DNA from: Trichinella spiralis | Taxonomy: Eukaryota; Nematoda; Enoplea; Trichinellida; Trichinellidae | Direction of reading: 5' to 3' | NCBI GenBank assembly: GCA_000181795.3 | Contig: CM012955.1 | Location: 8,755,894 to 8,819,893, forward strand | Length of the DNA stretch: 64,000 bases | Shown here: positions 23,248-37,587 of the stretch, piece after piece | Layout: every line of letters starts with the position of its first letter | How positions within the stretch are numbered: position 1 is the first letter of the stretch | Translations under genes and position numbers: made by a program | The notes under the pieces: model-generated | What the model saw: only the letters and a program-made list of their open reading frames with translations | Databases searched by the model: none | Told to the model about the DNA's origin: nothing

Positions 23248-26200
23248 CTTTTCGCCGGCAACTGTGAACGTCGAGTTAGATCTGTTTGGTTGTGCTGCTT
23301 TGCCAATACTCGATGAACATGCATATATATATATGCATATAAGGGTGTGTATGTGTGTGTTTGTAGATGTACGTTTCTACAGCAGGCGTGACCTATTAAA
23401 ATTGTTCAGGTCGTTAAGGGCAGTTCGCCTTCATCGTAGCGACCGGCCTAAATTGTTGCTCATCGTTTGCCGTTGCTCAAGATTAAGGTCGTCAACTTGT
23501 CTTGTGTCCGCTTCTGCAAAGGCACATTGCATTTTCTTATTGCAAATTGACCTTTTTTTTCTGCAATGTCAGTTCTAACTTTGACAGCAGGCCGGTACAG
23601 CTTATTTTCATTTAATTTCCTAGAAAGCTTTATTGCAACTTTTAAACGATTTTTTTCTGACTGATTTTCGTATATTCTTTTTATCAACAGTACAATAGCA
23701 TTTTCAATTTAATAAGCTATCTATATTGCCATGGATATATATTGGTCCTCAATAATTAATTTTGTAGCATTGAAATAGAAACATTTTTACAATGGATATG
23801 TGAGGAAATACACTTTTTAAACAATCAATTACAACTGACACTGTAAAATGGTAATGATATACGATGACCAGAAGCGCAACGGTGATTTTGACTAATGTTT
23901 CAAGATAGACCAAATCCATATGTACATATGTACAGATATATGAAAAGCAAACTCAAATGAAAATTTTTTAAATTATTCACATCTGTAGGTTGTTGCAATT
24001 TCAGCATAATATTTAAAGTTCACTATTATTTGTATTTTAAGCACGTTTACTTTTTTTTCTTCTTTTACTGTTTCACTTTGAAACTATTTATAAGCCGTTG
24101 AAAACTAACTTGTATACTGTACTGTAATATGAAAACTATCATTCATTATATCAGCTATCTAGTTTGGAATGTGCAGTTAAGATTCACAGAAACAGCAAGT
24201 TTATGTGATGCAGTTATTTAAGCTAATATTTTGTATAAAATTATTTATGAAACTCTTTTGTAATTTGAAAGCTTACATTACACTAAATGGTTAATGGCAC
24301 TGTAAGAAGTTTAAGTTGCGTTCAAAAAATGACATTATTGGCTATTTTTCATTGTTTTTTTTATTAATCATGGAAAATTTCTCTTCAAATGACGTTGTTG
24401 ATAATATTTGTTTACTTTGGTGTGAAAGTATTTAGTAATGTGATGGTGGTGATTATGACCTTTGAAGTTGAGTTGACAATGAGTTCAGTTCCTTTAGCAT
24501 TCATTGTATATTCGATGAATTGAAATTACATTAATACATTCTGTCTAAAGCAAGAGTTCAAAGTATTAAAATGATACTATGTATAGTGAGTGGAGCAGAT
24601 TTGCCGTTTTGCTTATTAGTACAGTATAATGCTTAGTCTATAAGTATTACTTAATCAGTTGGGAACAGGTTGAGGGTTAAGTGGAATTCATACATATCGT
24701 TGATATTGATCTGACCATAATGGAATGTGTGATGCTTTAACGAGTTCTAATAATTAGGGCACAACAGACAGGGGATTGGCGTTTTTTTTGACATAGCTAT
24801 AATTTAATTTATCATTCATGAAATAATTCGACTATATTACTGTTCATTCATATATTGTAATTGCTTTGCAAATGAAATTTGAAATAATATTTTTTTTATT
24901 AACACAATGTTACTATTGTAAAGTACATTTATTTATTAAATCAGTATTAAAAATAAATATTTTCATCATTAATGTTGGGCATGTTTTCTAATAGAAAAAG
25001 CATAATTTTATTGCAGATGATTTTATAAAATTTATATACAAGTGAATATGATTTATTAATTTTGGAGATATGTGACAGAGAATTGAAATAGTAAATAAAA
25101 AAAGCTGCCACTGACTATTAAACGCTTGGCATGAAATTTTCAACAGATGCAACCTACTGTAGTTTTTGATTGTTAAGGTTGTTAATTAAAACATTGTGCA
25201 AGTAGTCAGAGCAGTTTGCACAGTATATTAATAGTTTATTAATTTCAACATTGGAAAGCTTTGTATTTGAAAAAGCCACGTTTTGAAGTCAAACAAAATA
25301 TATTTGCATAGAATTTTGAATTCTTACGATAGTTACACAATTACTCATAACATAGTTTATAATTAAGAATTTAATGTTATTAAGTTAGCAGAGTATTTCT
25401 TACTGATAATTGATGAATATCGATTTGCATTCTTTGATAAATTATCAAGCTTCATTTTTTGATTCATGAACAATTCTATTTCATAATAAATCTGTATAGC
25501 ATAAAATTTGTGATTTGACACTTTTGACTTTTTGCTGCGCTTTCGTAGAAAATGCCTTCAATTTGAAGCCAAATATATTTGAATGCACGCCTTTTGTCAG
25601 GTTATCTTTTGTTGAGCAATTGCTTAAATTTTCAAGTTCCAGAGACAAAATATGTAATAATATAACGAATTGCCTTCCTGCCTACCTGCTTGTGTTCACT
25701 TTCCATTGTATATAAGTGAAGATATTGAAAGAGCATTGTAATGGTGTTTTTTTTGAAAAAAATAGTTTCATCTAACTTTCATATTATTCAGTTATGAAAA
25801 ATAATGTGTAAAAAAAGAAGAATAAAAGAAAGAGAGAGTGAGAAAGAATGGGAGAGTTCATTGGAAGTTGGAAAAATGATTGCTTAATTTTGCCGTCACT
25901 ATCAGCATGACGATTCTCAACAGTTCGAGACCCAGCACCGCATTAGCAGGTCGTGCTGAAATTTTTGCCCTCCAGCCGGGCCGTATTGTGACCTGTGATT
26001 CCGTACAAAGTCACACCGGGTGTTTAAGGAAAAATGCAAAAACTGGTGCTTTTTTCTTCAGCGCACAATATTTTCCACGTATCTGACCTGGTGAACTTGA
26101 GCAATATTTTTTTCCAACCAAAACCTAGTCTAACCGATTGTTCTGATTTTATAGTCATATAAAGTTTACACGGTTCTTTCTATTCAAGTCAGTTTGTTAA

Positions 26201-26402
26201 TTTATTCCACAGGAGTTACCATCGAGTACGGCAAATTGAATTTGTGTTTTTTTCCATTTTGAATATTCCTTCACAGCTGCAGTCGAACACTTTGCCGTTT
26301 TATATTTGTATTTTCTTTATCGTCGATTGGCTCACTGCTCAATTTCACCACTTTTTTCCTTGATTGAGATTTTTTTTTGGATTTTATAAAATATATTTTT
26401 TA
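23248..26402. other. Divergent spacer between collagens D and E
   Basis: Three kilobases of mostly AT-rich DNA between head-to-head collagen genes. 23390-23530 is GC-richer and probably belongs to the collagen D promoter region. A GA-rich run lies near 25817-25860. A GC-richer patch at 25915-26030 has no exon-like frame that splices to anything seen. No gene recognised. Confidence 0.55.
23319..23338. repeat. 20-base perfect palindrome upstream of collagen D
   Basis: ATGCAT, an eight-base TA core, and ATGCAT again read the same on both strands. It sits 71 bases upstream of the collagen D start codon and is followed by a GT-rich run. Could be a cruciform-prone simple sequence or a homodimer site. 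Confidence 0.7.
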
Positions 26403-27916
26403 ATGGAGGAAAATCGAGAAAAAGCTTATCGTTTGGTTGCATATTTTTCAACAGCCGTCAGCTTAATCGCTGCATTGTCCATGTCGATCAGCTTGCCTGC
26501 GATGTATAGTCACATTAGTTATGCGCAGAACAGGTTGCGATCAGACATGCGGAGTTGTCAGGTAAAAGCTTGTGATGCATTTTTGTTTAATCTGGAAAAA
26601 CACTTCGAAATTTTATTCATTATGCAGGAAGTGACCAACGACGTTGAAGCAGAAATGGTATTGATCAAGCAGTACACTTTTGTTGCTAATCGAACTGCCA
26701 GACAAGCGTATGGCAGTGGAAGCTTTCCAGATAATTTTCCCGGAAGCGGTGTTGAGCAAGGCTTCCCTACAGTTGTACCTGGTCTTGTTCCAGATTCTGC
26801 ATCCGGTGGTTTTCCTGGAGGATTTTCTCCAAATCCGGACGGAGTGATCCCAACCTTCCCTGGAAGCGGTTTACCGGGGAATATTGGTGATGAAAGTGCT
26901 GGAGTGCCTACTTTGCCAGGCAGTGGTGTCAATGGAGGACAATTTCAAGGTCAAACAGGTAGACAGACAGAAAAAATAGCTTCTTCATGCCTGTGATCAA
27001 ACGAAATTTTCCAGGTTGTTGCAGGCCCGGTCCCCCAGGACCGCCTGGTCCACCTGGTGCTAACGGAGAGCCCGGTATGCCTGGCAGACCTGGAATGCAA
27101 GGAAAAACTGGTAAATTCTCGTGGGAACATTGCAAGATGATACCAATTCTTCCGTGTCCAGTAAATTCTTTTCATCTGTTATTTTTTGCGTTATTTCAAA
27201 GAGATTTGCTTTAGCCTTGCCCGCCTGGACCTCCAGGTCCTGCCGGACCTCAAGGACCACAAGGTAAAGTTGAATATGACAGTTTAATTGGTAAACAATT
27301 TAAATGTTGATAATTTAGGAGACGTTGGTCCGCCTGGTATGAGCGCAGCTCCAGGTGATGATGGTTCCCCTGGCATACCAGGTACTTACAAAGCCGACAG
27401 TGTATTTCATGCAGACAATTCACAAAGGTTTTGATTTCAGGTTCTCCTGGATTGCCTGGACATGCTGGTGAACCTGGCATTGACGGTGAAGCTGGAGAGC
27501 CTGGGCGTCCAGCTGAATATGTTCCAATGACACCAGGTAATTAAATATTGGCAACATTGATCAATGGATAATTTATTTCAAAAATTTACTTCATTTCAGG
27601 TGATCCTGGAGATATGGGTCCCACAGGACCGGCAGGTCCACAAGGTCCAAATGGTGCTGATGGTGTTAGTGGTCCTCCTGGTCCTCCTGGTAGCAAAGGA
27701 TCTGTTGGTGTGCCAGGTCTGCCTGGATTGCAGGGTCCTCCAGGTACATTTACTTAGACTGTCATTAGATAAGGAATTTTATGATGAATATGATTTGAAG
27801 GTCCTCGAGGACTTCCTGGAAAAATGGGTCCGCCAGGAACAGAAGGTGTTTGCCCCACATATTGCGCAGCTGACGGCGGAGCCTTCCATCTCAATCAGCC
27901 ATACAAAAGACATTGA
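26403..27916 (+). CDS. Cuticle collagen E
   Basis: Eight exons: 26403-26561, 26628-26958, 27015-27160, 27215-27263, 27319-27381, 27441-27536, 27600-27743 and 27801-27916; 1104 bases, 367 residues. The membrane segment spans about residues 10-35 ([20 protein letters not shown]). R75-T-A-R78 precedes QAYGSGS. Residues about 82-163, all in exon 2, form an unusual Gly/Pro/Phe-rich non-helical domain with repeated FPGSG or [16 protein letters not shown] then opens the helix, and [11 protein letters not shown] follows. For exon 3 a donor at 27161 was used, which keeps frame and gives the expected cysteine pair; an earlier GT at 27112 would break the frame. The end is [18 protein letters not shown]. 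Exons 4-7 are 49, 63, 96 and 144 bases, exactly as in collagen F, its tail-to-tail neighbour. Confidence 0.93.
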
Positions 27917-28119
27917 GGAAAAGCATGTTAAGAGATGTCCGTTGCGATCCTTCGTCTTTTGGAAAGGAGAACTACGTTTCTCATGTTTTATCGTTAATTT
28001 CTAACATTCGTCGTCTATTTTCCCGCCCTCCTTGTACATTCAACTTTTTTGCCATTTCTTGACATTTCTCCATTTCTGCCAAGTTTGTTTCTGTCTTCTA
28101 AATGTTCAGGTTGTGGAAT

Positions 28120-28128
28120 TTTATTAAA
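28120..28128. terminator. Overlapping poly(A) signals of collagens E and F
   Basis: TTTATTAAA reads AATAAA on the minus strand (28120-28125, 55 bases past the collagen F stop) and ATTAAA on the plus strand (28123-28128, about 207 bases past the collagen E stop). The two convergent genes may therefore share one short bidirectional 3' element. Confidence 0.45.
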
Positions 28129-28179
28129 ACGTAAAACAACTGAATATGTGTTGAATTCGATGGAAATTTTATAGAAGCA

Positions 28180-29971
<1,792 letters not shown>

Positions 29972-31781
29972 TCTGTCACAAATTAAGCTGACTAAGAATA
30001 ACAGCTTAAATAGTATAACAAGTTGTAAGTCGCCAACAAGAAGAGAACTTCTGATAAGAAATGGTACGGAAAATTTTTATCCATACCTTTAACGTAAACT
30101 TCAAGAATGATTTGCAAATGGGTCGCACTGTTTAATGTTTGAACATGGTTTGCTGGACAATGGTGGAAGGTTAAGCATTCAGTTTAGCATCCTGTTGACC
30201 GAAATCGAACCCTTTGTTGGTCTTTCAATTATTCAAATTCACATCTTAAACAGTTTACGTTTATCAATTCGAATTTGTACTTTATGTGCGCAATTGCAAT
30301 CAAAACCAAATAAATTGTGTACATTCAAGAAGAGTCATTTTACGAGCAAACAAACTGAGCTTTTCAAGAATTTTACACTGTTGACACGCATTTTTTAATC
30401 GTCAATAATAATTAATAAAAGCAAATAATCGAAAGGTCAGTTGTGTACTGGAGTTTTACGTTCATTAATGCTGTTTGATTCTCCTTAAACTGGCCACAGT
30501 AACGGTGTTGCTGATTTAAATGACGAACAGATGCATAGAGTTGTCTAATGTTGCATGAAGTTCGCAGTATTCTCTCGAAGAATGATTTTCGAATCGCTTT
30601 GCATAAAATTCTAAATATTCACTATTCAATGGTGGATAAGCTTCAGTTTGACTGATTTTGACCATTTTCAATTAAGAGCATTGCAGTTACTGATTATTAC
30701 TCGCCATTATATTTTCATAAACAAGCATAAATAACACACAAAATCATCATTTAAACATAATAATTTTTTTTTCATTTCTGTGTTTCAACTTAATAAAATA
30801 AATTTTAAATACTTTTAAAAGTTGAAAAATTAAACAAGTTTTCAAATGGCATTAAATATTTTGGCGTTTATCATCAAATTTTGTCAAATAAAATATCCTT
30901 ATACTGTAATTTGTACCTGAGTAATAAATAATGAAATCTTGCAATTCGTTAAAATAATTCGGTTTTTCTTGAAAATTCATACTGTCAAGTAATTATTTGC
31001 ATTTTTGTTTATTTTTCCCGTTGAGAAATTAAAAAAGTATTTTTTATTATGCTGTCTACTCTTTTAGTTTTTTCCTGAAATAGCAGTTCGTTAATGTTGC
31101 TTATTGGAGAAAGCAATCAGTTTTTCATAGTGAATAGTTTATGCTGTGTTTCTGCCATGATCAAAACTCGGTAGAAACGGTAATTGTTTATTCGACACAC
31201 TAACTTGAACACACACACACGCCACATATCTTCGTAACTAACTAACATGTTATCTGTGTGCTACAGTAAATGAAATAGAAGATGATCAAGTTACATTCAC
31301 AATAATTTTGAATTATATTAATTCAATACACAACACCAATACACAACAGTTTGCTTTTGATTTTTAGTTATGCTCACAATTAGAATTTTTTTTATGTCAC
31401 ATCTATTTTACTGTAATATTATTTGCGCGTCATATCATACAGTAATACATTTCTATGCGTTGTGTAAAATGAGAAAATGCTCAGAGTCACTCGAAGTTAC
31501 ATGTTTTGATTATTTTTAATAATTTTTAATATGGCTTTAAGAATCTCTTTTTTTGTTTACTGATTATCTGGAAGAACATTTTTTCTTATAAAATATATGT
31601 AATGCAGTCTAAATCGTGTGAAATTGTTATGATGCAAAGTACTTTTGTTATTGAAATGAACTTGCCTTGGAAAGTTATTGCAAAATAGAATGTTTCTAAC
31701 TTGGATAAATTTTTAAAAATGTTAATTAATTTGAGATGCTGTTGTATTTAATAACAAGATTGAAATTTTCGATTCGTTAAG
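29972..31781. other. Spacer between collagen F and the GALK2-type gene
   Basis: AT-rich; holds the upstream regions of two divergent genes. A (CA)n stretch occurs near 31211-31221. No exon, tRNA or long repeat recognised. Confidence 0.6.
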
Positions 31782-34261
31782 ATGATAGAGTCTACCAACG
31801 ATGTTTCTCAGTTCAGTGAATTGCTGCAAGCTTTTCGAGATCGGTACAACTGTGAAGCCGAATATGTTGTTAAGAGTCCTGGAAGGATCAACATTATAGG
31901 TTATTGCGATATTGCTGCAGTTAATATTTATATTCCATGATATGATGTTAATATTTTACAGGTGAACACATTGACTACTGCGGCTATGCAGTACTTCCGA
32001 TGGCTATCAATGAATGCATCTATGCTGCATTTTCTGTTAATCAAAATTCTGAAGAGATAACTGTTTGTAACACTGACACCGAATACGAGTAATTCTACGT
32101 GAGAATATTAATAAACACGTTTCAGTTGTATAAATTAAGTGAAAATTTCCAACATTTTCGGTTTGTATTCATTTATAGTTGGATTCATCGAATTTATTCT
32201 TGATGGTCAGAGGTAAATGCTTCATTGTTTTCAGGCCATTTGAAGCAATACTTTCCTGCTTTACTATTTCTTGCAATAATCCCTGCTGGAAAGATTATTT
32301 TTTGACTGGCGTTCAAGCTGCAAAGGGTCACGTTCATGACTATCAGGATGAAGCGGGCGAAAATGCGGAAGTGAAGCTTGCTTTTCGAGGTAATTAATCT
32401 GTACATTCAAGAAGAGCCATTTTACAATTTAAATATGTATAATTTGAAATTGGAATGTAACTTTTTGTTTAATATTTTCAGTTTTCACAGTTTAAATTAT
32501 AGTTCAATGAAACATGAGTTTAATACTATTGACGTTGAGAATAGTTTAATGAGGAAACTGGAATTATTTCGCAACTTTTATCTAATTTTATCATGTTCAA
32601 TAAATAAGTAAATTTGTATATATTTATTTTTGTAAATGTTTAAATGGAAGAAATTGAGAAAGGATACTGTGAATTAGAGTTAGTTTGTAGAATGCGAGAT
32701 TTTTTCCTCATGTGAAAGCTGTACAATAATTGGTAGAATTGTCCGAAGTGATTTTGGATTGGAATGTATGTTTTTGCAGGCTTCAAAGCGATGATCAGTA
32801 GCAAACTGCCAGCACGTGCTGGGTTAGCTAGTTCTAGTGCACTTGTTTGTTGTGCAGCGGCGTGTACAATGGTCGCGGTGGGCGATGGAAATTTCCGCAC
32901 CATAACCAAAGTACAGTAAATTTGAAAATGAAGATTAATTTTTTTCATTTTTTCAAAATTCAGGAAACTTTGGCGGAATTTTGTTCACATTGTGAAAAAA
33001 ATGCCGGCGTTAATGGTGGCAGTATGGATCACTTTATTTGTTTTACTGCACGAGATGGAATGGTCGGTTTTTATTCATTTCAATTGCAAGCTGCTCACTT
33101 TGAAAATTTTTGCTGATCTTGCAGGCGAAATATATTCAGTTCAAACCGCTTCGTCTCGACGACGTCACTTTGCCGCCGAAGGCTCGTTTTGTGGTTTTCC
33201 ACTGTGGACTTGAATCGGCCAAAGGTGCAGCGAATTCTTTGTTCAATAAACGTGTGACGGAATGTCATTTAGCAACAAAAGTTGTTTGCTTTTATTGTTT
33301 ATTTATTGGTTTATTTGGAATTAATTAATTTAAATTTTCAGTTCATTGCTAAAGTTTTTGGACTGGACTGGCGTCGAATGAATACTATTAAGGATGTTCA
33401 GGACGCTGTCGCTGACGTTGACGAGAACAGATTCAAGGAAATTGCGTTGTCTGCTTTCGGACAAGACGCTTACACAGTTGCAGAGATAATAAGCTTCTTG
33501 CAATGTGACGAATGTGAATTGGAAATGTTATTTTACCGACGCTACCCAACCAGTGATTTTATTAATTAATTCACATATTCTGATAGCTTTTTTTGTTTTT
33601 TTATGTCGATTGTGATTTGTTGTTATGCAAATTTCAGATGAACAATTTTATTTGAAAAGGAGAGCCAGACACGTGATTGAAGAATCGATGCGTGTGAAAG
33701 AGTTTCGTTCGATTTGCGATCAATTTGCCAATGGTCAGTTGTCAGAGGATCTTTGCCTCTCAAAGCTGGGAAAATTGATGGACGACAGTCACCACTCGTG
33801 TTCATACTTCTACGATTGTAGCTGTGAAGAATTGGATTTCATCCAGCAGATGTTCAAGTTAGCTGCTAATTTCTTTTCTATCTTTTCTTGTACTGCTACT
33901 TTCCATTGTTTTTTCATTGCAATTTGATTATTTCACGTGGATCGAGAAATATCCGTGTCAATTGTCTGATCAACTACTATTTCATTCACTTCTACTATTT
34001 GCTCAGCGTTTTGATATTATGCAAATTTTGTTTGAATATTTAATAAATATGACAATTTTTAGGAAATTTGGTGCCATAGGAAGTCGTTTGACTGGAGCAG
34101 GATGGGGTGGTGCTGTTATCGCATTGATCGATGCCGACCGAGCGGAAGGTTTTCAAGAATCAGTAGAACGATACATCGAAGGAAGCGCTTTTAGGTCTTA
34201 TAAGCCTTTCTTCGTTTCACCTGGACAAGGCTTGCAGATTTTCAGCCTACCACACAGTTGA
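31782..34261 (+). CDS. GALK2: GHMP sugar kinase, GALK2 type (N-acetylgalactosamine kinase/galactokinase)
   Basis: Nine exons: 31782-31899, 31962-32088, 32235-32389, 32780-32910, 32964-33062, 33125-33280, 33342-33552, 33638-33857 and 34063-34261; 1416 bases, 471 residues (human GALK2 458). Motif 1 is PGRINIIGEHIDYCGY (residues 33-48), with the sugar-binding Glu-His-Ile-Asp. Motif 2, the ATP phosphate loop, is GLASSSALVC (148-157). The catalytic Asp is in GGSMDH (195-200). Motif 3 is SRLTGAGWGG (413-422). The enzyme phosphorylates C1 of GalNAc, and of galactose more weakly, using ATP in the cytosol. FTARDGM joins AKYIQFKPLRL exactly where the family continues. The donor of exon 5 (GTCGGT) is weak. 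Assignment to GALK2 over GALK1 rests on CGYAVLPMAI and on the C-terminal half (YECSC-like DCSCEELD). Confidence 0.93.
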
Positions 34262-37200
34262 AACGTTTCTATTCCTTCTTCTTCTTCTTCTTCTTAGGAA
34301 ATTGTAAGTGAACATTTCAACACATCGTAAATACACTTTCTACTTTTGCATATTTTTATTACATCTTATCCAAGAGAAGCTTTTACTGATATTTATCATG
34401 ATTTACAAGATACTGTGATTTATCAACTGCAGTAATATGCAGGGAAATTACGAGTTTTATTTGCTTCTCATTTATTTATCAGATGCTGTGTGATGCGTAT
34501 TAAAAGTCGGACACGTACATGCTAATTTATTTAATGCAAAATATGTTTCTCTGTAACAGTAAGGTCTGCAACTTTCTTGCAGTGCCGTTTATCTTTTCAG
34601 TGTTGCACAATATTGGAAAATAAATTTTACCTTACTGTCTAAATAAATTTAACTAAGTGTTGCATGCTTAATATTTGTTTAAAGCATCAAATGATCTGAG
34701 CAATTTCCTACTGGAAGCAACGTAATAATTGTAATGACTCAATTCGTGACAACTTATGAGCCATGATTCTGAATAATAATACTGTATTGTGTTAAATATT
34801 CTAAATAAAACTCAGGTAGAAGCAACCACGGTCTGTTGTTTTTGCTTTTAGAAAATTTGCGCAAAGCAGGAATAATTTGCCGTTTTTAACTAGACAATAA
34901 ACAAATGCAAATGAAATGAAACTGCTTTCATCAGCAGTTACAATCAGAATAAATACTGTAGATTGAAAGTTTAATTTAGAAGATAATTAAGTCCTAAAAA
35001 ATAGATTGCCAAGTAATAATTGAAAATTCATGCCGAAACTGTTCATGCATTAACATTATTTTCATAATTAACTGTTTTATTGAAGAATACCATATTTCAT
35101 TTGTTATAATGTCGAAAAGCTTCTGAACGCTTAAATGATATTCAGCCTCCAGTGCACCCAGTGAAATTTCTTAATCTATTCGAACAGAATAGCGTGAAAT
35201 GCTATTATTAAAATTATTAAAAATCAATTCAATGTTCAGAGTTCATAAATTATATTTTATTCATAAATTTCTTAGCTACGACTGGTATTTCATTAGCTGC
35301 TTTGCGCAACTTTTTAAATTTTATGAAAACAAATTGAAAAATTTTTGTTATTCAACTGTTTCATCAGATGATCATGAAACAGTCTATAATTTTGAATTTC
35401 ATTCACTGATGATAATAATTTAAAGAATATTATTTATTATGAAGCGAAATTTATGATCATGAAAGTACAATAGCTAGCTAAAGTAATTCGTTCTCTGACT
35501 ATTCAAAGTGCCGACTTTAGTAAAATCATTTTGTCGCTAAAAATATGTAAATTAGCACAAGTTAAAGAAATAAATTAATAAAACAGACAATTTTATTGTT
35601 GTTGACAAGCATAAATTTGTACACCGTTTTATTTCACTCTTGGAAATCATTGGATAAGAAGCATTTATATGTTTTTTAATTGCAGAAAATGAAAATTTGT
35701 AAGTTTATTAAAGGTAATTTTTAAAAATTAAAAGCAAAAATTTAAAAACTGCTGAATTTTAGTGAAAATCGGTATTAGTGTTGTAAACATAAATAAAGAA
35801 ATTGATTATTAACGGTTGGAGGGTGGTGTGGCGTAGTGGTTAATAGCCAGCCAAGCCACCGCCCTCCCCAGCCGTGTTCGATTCCCGGAGGCAGTTGTAA
35901 AAGCTAAGCGTACACATACACTAAATACGCTAGCGGTTGAAGTGCCAACATAAGCGCGCATAGCTATCTCATATGTGCTGAATTGAGAACTCTCCGAAGC
36001 AGTATCTTCCAGATACGGCCTTCCTACTATAAGGAAAGTTCAAGAAAGCTATGGAATAGCTGCACTCCGGTAGCAGTGCGACATGACGATGGTTAATGTA
36101 GACAGAATGCCGGAACAGCGTTGTCCATTTCTAAGAATGAAGTTATGGATAAAGCGTTCCGAGCTAACATCGTCCTCCACTGAGCAAGACTAAGAAAGAT
36201 CGGTGCTAATCTGCCTGGCAGGGGAGCACCAATCTTTTTAGCATTAAATGGTTTGAAATGTTTTCAAAGTCGCTTGACAATATCGAATGATTTTATTTGA
36301 AATGCAAATAAATAATATGTTTACATTTCAATATGTTAATATCAACGAGTGTTGTTATTCACGTTCAAAGCGTTGCTTTCTTTTTTTTTGAATTTACTTT
36401 TAATATCATTAATTTGCTCAAATTTATAAAATAATTTAACCTGAAGAAAAAACATTTGTTGAGATCATGAGCAATAATTTTGAATTAAAGCTATAAGTAT
36501 TTGATTAAATTAATTGATTAAGTTGAATTTATTGATTTAAATGAATAGTTGTCTGTATTTTTTGAAATGAAGCTTCAGCAAACTTGTATGTCAAGCTTGT
36601 TCTATTGGTCAGCCGACGCGTCGTAGCATACACAGACAACTGTAGAGATGGGGAAACGATCCACGTTGCGTATTCAATCGTTTGTCATTAATTAATTATC
36701 AGAAAATCTATTTACAAAAATTTGGCGCTTCACTCGCATGATTTCTGTTGGCAATGAAAATTCAAATATTAAAATATATCCTACATTTCATCAAATCATA
36801 CTGTTAGTATTAACTTTATTCTGGATTTTATTCTATCTGTGCTGTTGAAGTGCTCATTTCTGGGCAATACATGAATTGCACAACGCATAAGTTTTTATTT
36901 GAAATTTTTATCTTTTTGTTTGCTTTTTTAGAGATTCCTGTTTGTATTTATTGAAACGGTATAAATTTGAATTAGTCTGTTCTTTCAAGCTTATGTGCGG
37001 CGTGATTGTTGTGTTGAGACAGCGTTAATGAATTAATAAATGCTTTTTTGAATGTTGCAAAATGGTATAAATTGAAATCATGGACTTTGAACTGTCACCT
37101 TGAACTTGATTTTTCAGTAGGTAAACTGTAAGTTTTAGAATGCTTTTGACTGCATGCGTGAACGGGTAGATTTAGATTGGGATGAGTTCGGGTAAATTTG

Positions 37201-37587
37201 AAGAAAAAAAAGTGTAAAGATCTGTTGTGCAATCTGAAATCGACTTGATGTATTTGTTTTACGAAGCACTTGTACAACGTTGCGAGAAAAGATTTTTTTT
37301 AAATAATTGTTCTGTGCGATAGTCCGATAATATATAAATTTCCTTAACTGCTGAATGCATGTGTAAAAGGTTTTACACTAATGTTCTTTGTACACATTGA
37401 AAGTAAATGTTTTATTTATTTAACTGATTTATGCTTCGTTGTCCTGTATGGTTTACACTCGAAAAAGTATTGCTTGCGCAATAATTATTGTTTTTTTCTT
37501 AAATGCGACATCAGCCACAATAGCTGAAATAGTTTTTTCAACTCATTTGTGTTATTATTTTAGAACAATTAATTTTCACCTGAAAAT
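34262..37587. other. Intergenic region with a Pol III-type element
   Basis: AT-rich spacer. A (TTC)n run lies at 34278-34296 just after the GALK2 stop, and AATAAA at 34619 is the likely poly(A) signal of that gene. The only clear structured element is the tRNA-like repeat at about 35815-36240. No coding exon recognised. Confidence 0.55.
35815..36240 (+). repeat. tRNA-derived SINE or Pol III RNA gene
   Basis: A GC-rich block of about 425 bases in AT-rich DNA. Its head looks like a tRNA gene: an A box (TGGCGTAGTGG, 35829-35839) and a perfect B box (GTTCGATTC, 35876-35884), correctly ordered and 47 bases apart. The body is unrelated to tRNA. The 3' end has a 12-bp stem with one mismatch (36196-36207 with 36225-36236) around a loop that contains CTGCCTGGCAG, followed at once by T5 (36235-36239), a Pol III terminator. 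No anticodon stem with a clear cloverleaf can be drawn, so it is not a plain tRNA gene. No second copy is obvious in the window. Either a SINE insertion or a unique non-coding RNA gene with a type 2 internal promoter. Target-site duplications were not found by eye. Confidence 0.65.

Noticed and set aside
23460..23687. 75-codon basic minus frame upstream of collagen D
   Set aside because: Lysine- and arginine-rich composition is explained by AT-rich and repeat-like DNA; no family recognised and it lies in a promoter region.
27112..27113. Early GT in collagen E exon 3 as donor
   Set aside because: It would shift the next exon out of the Gly-X-Y frame. The donor at 27161 keeps the frame and restores the expected cysteine pair.
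32179..32234. Alternative start of GALK2 exon 3 at a TATAG acceptor
   Set aside because: Joining it to exon 2 gives an in-frame stop. The acceptor at 32232-32234 keeps the frame and matches the family.
35815..35895. Functional tRNA gene
   Set aside because: A and B boxes are present but no convincing cloverleaf with anticodon arm and acceptor stem can be drawn; the conserved element extends 340 bases further.
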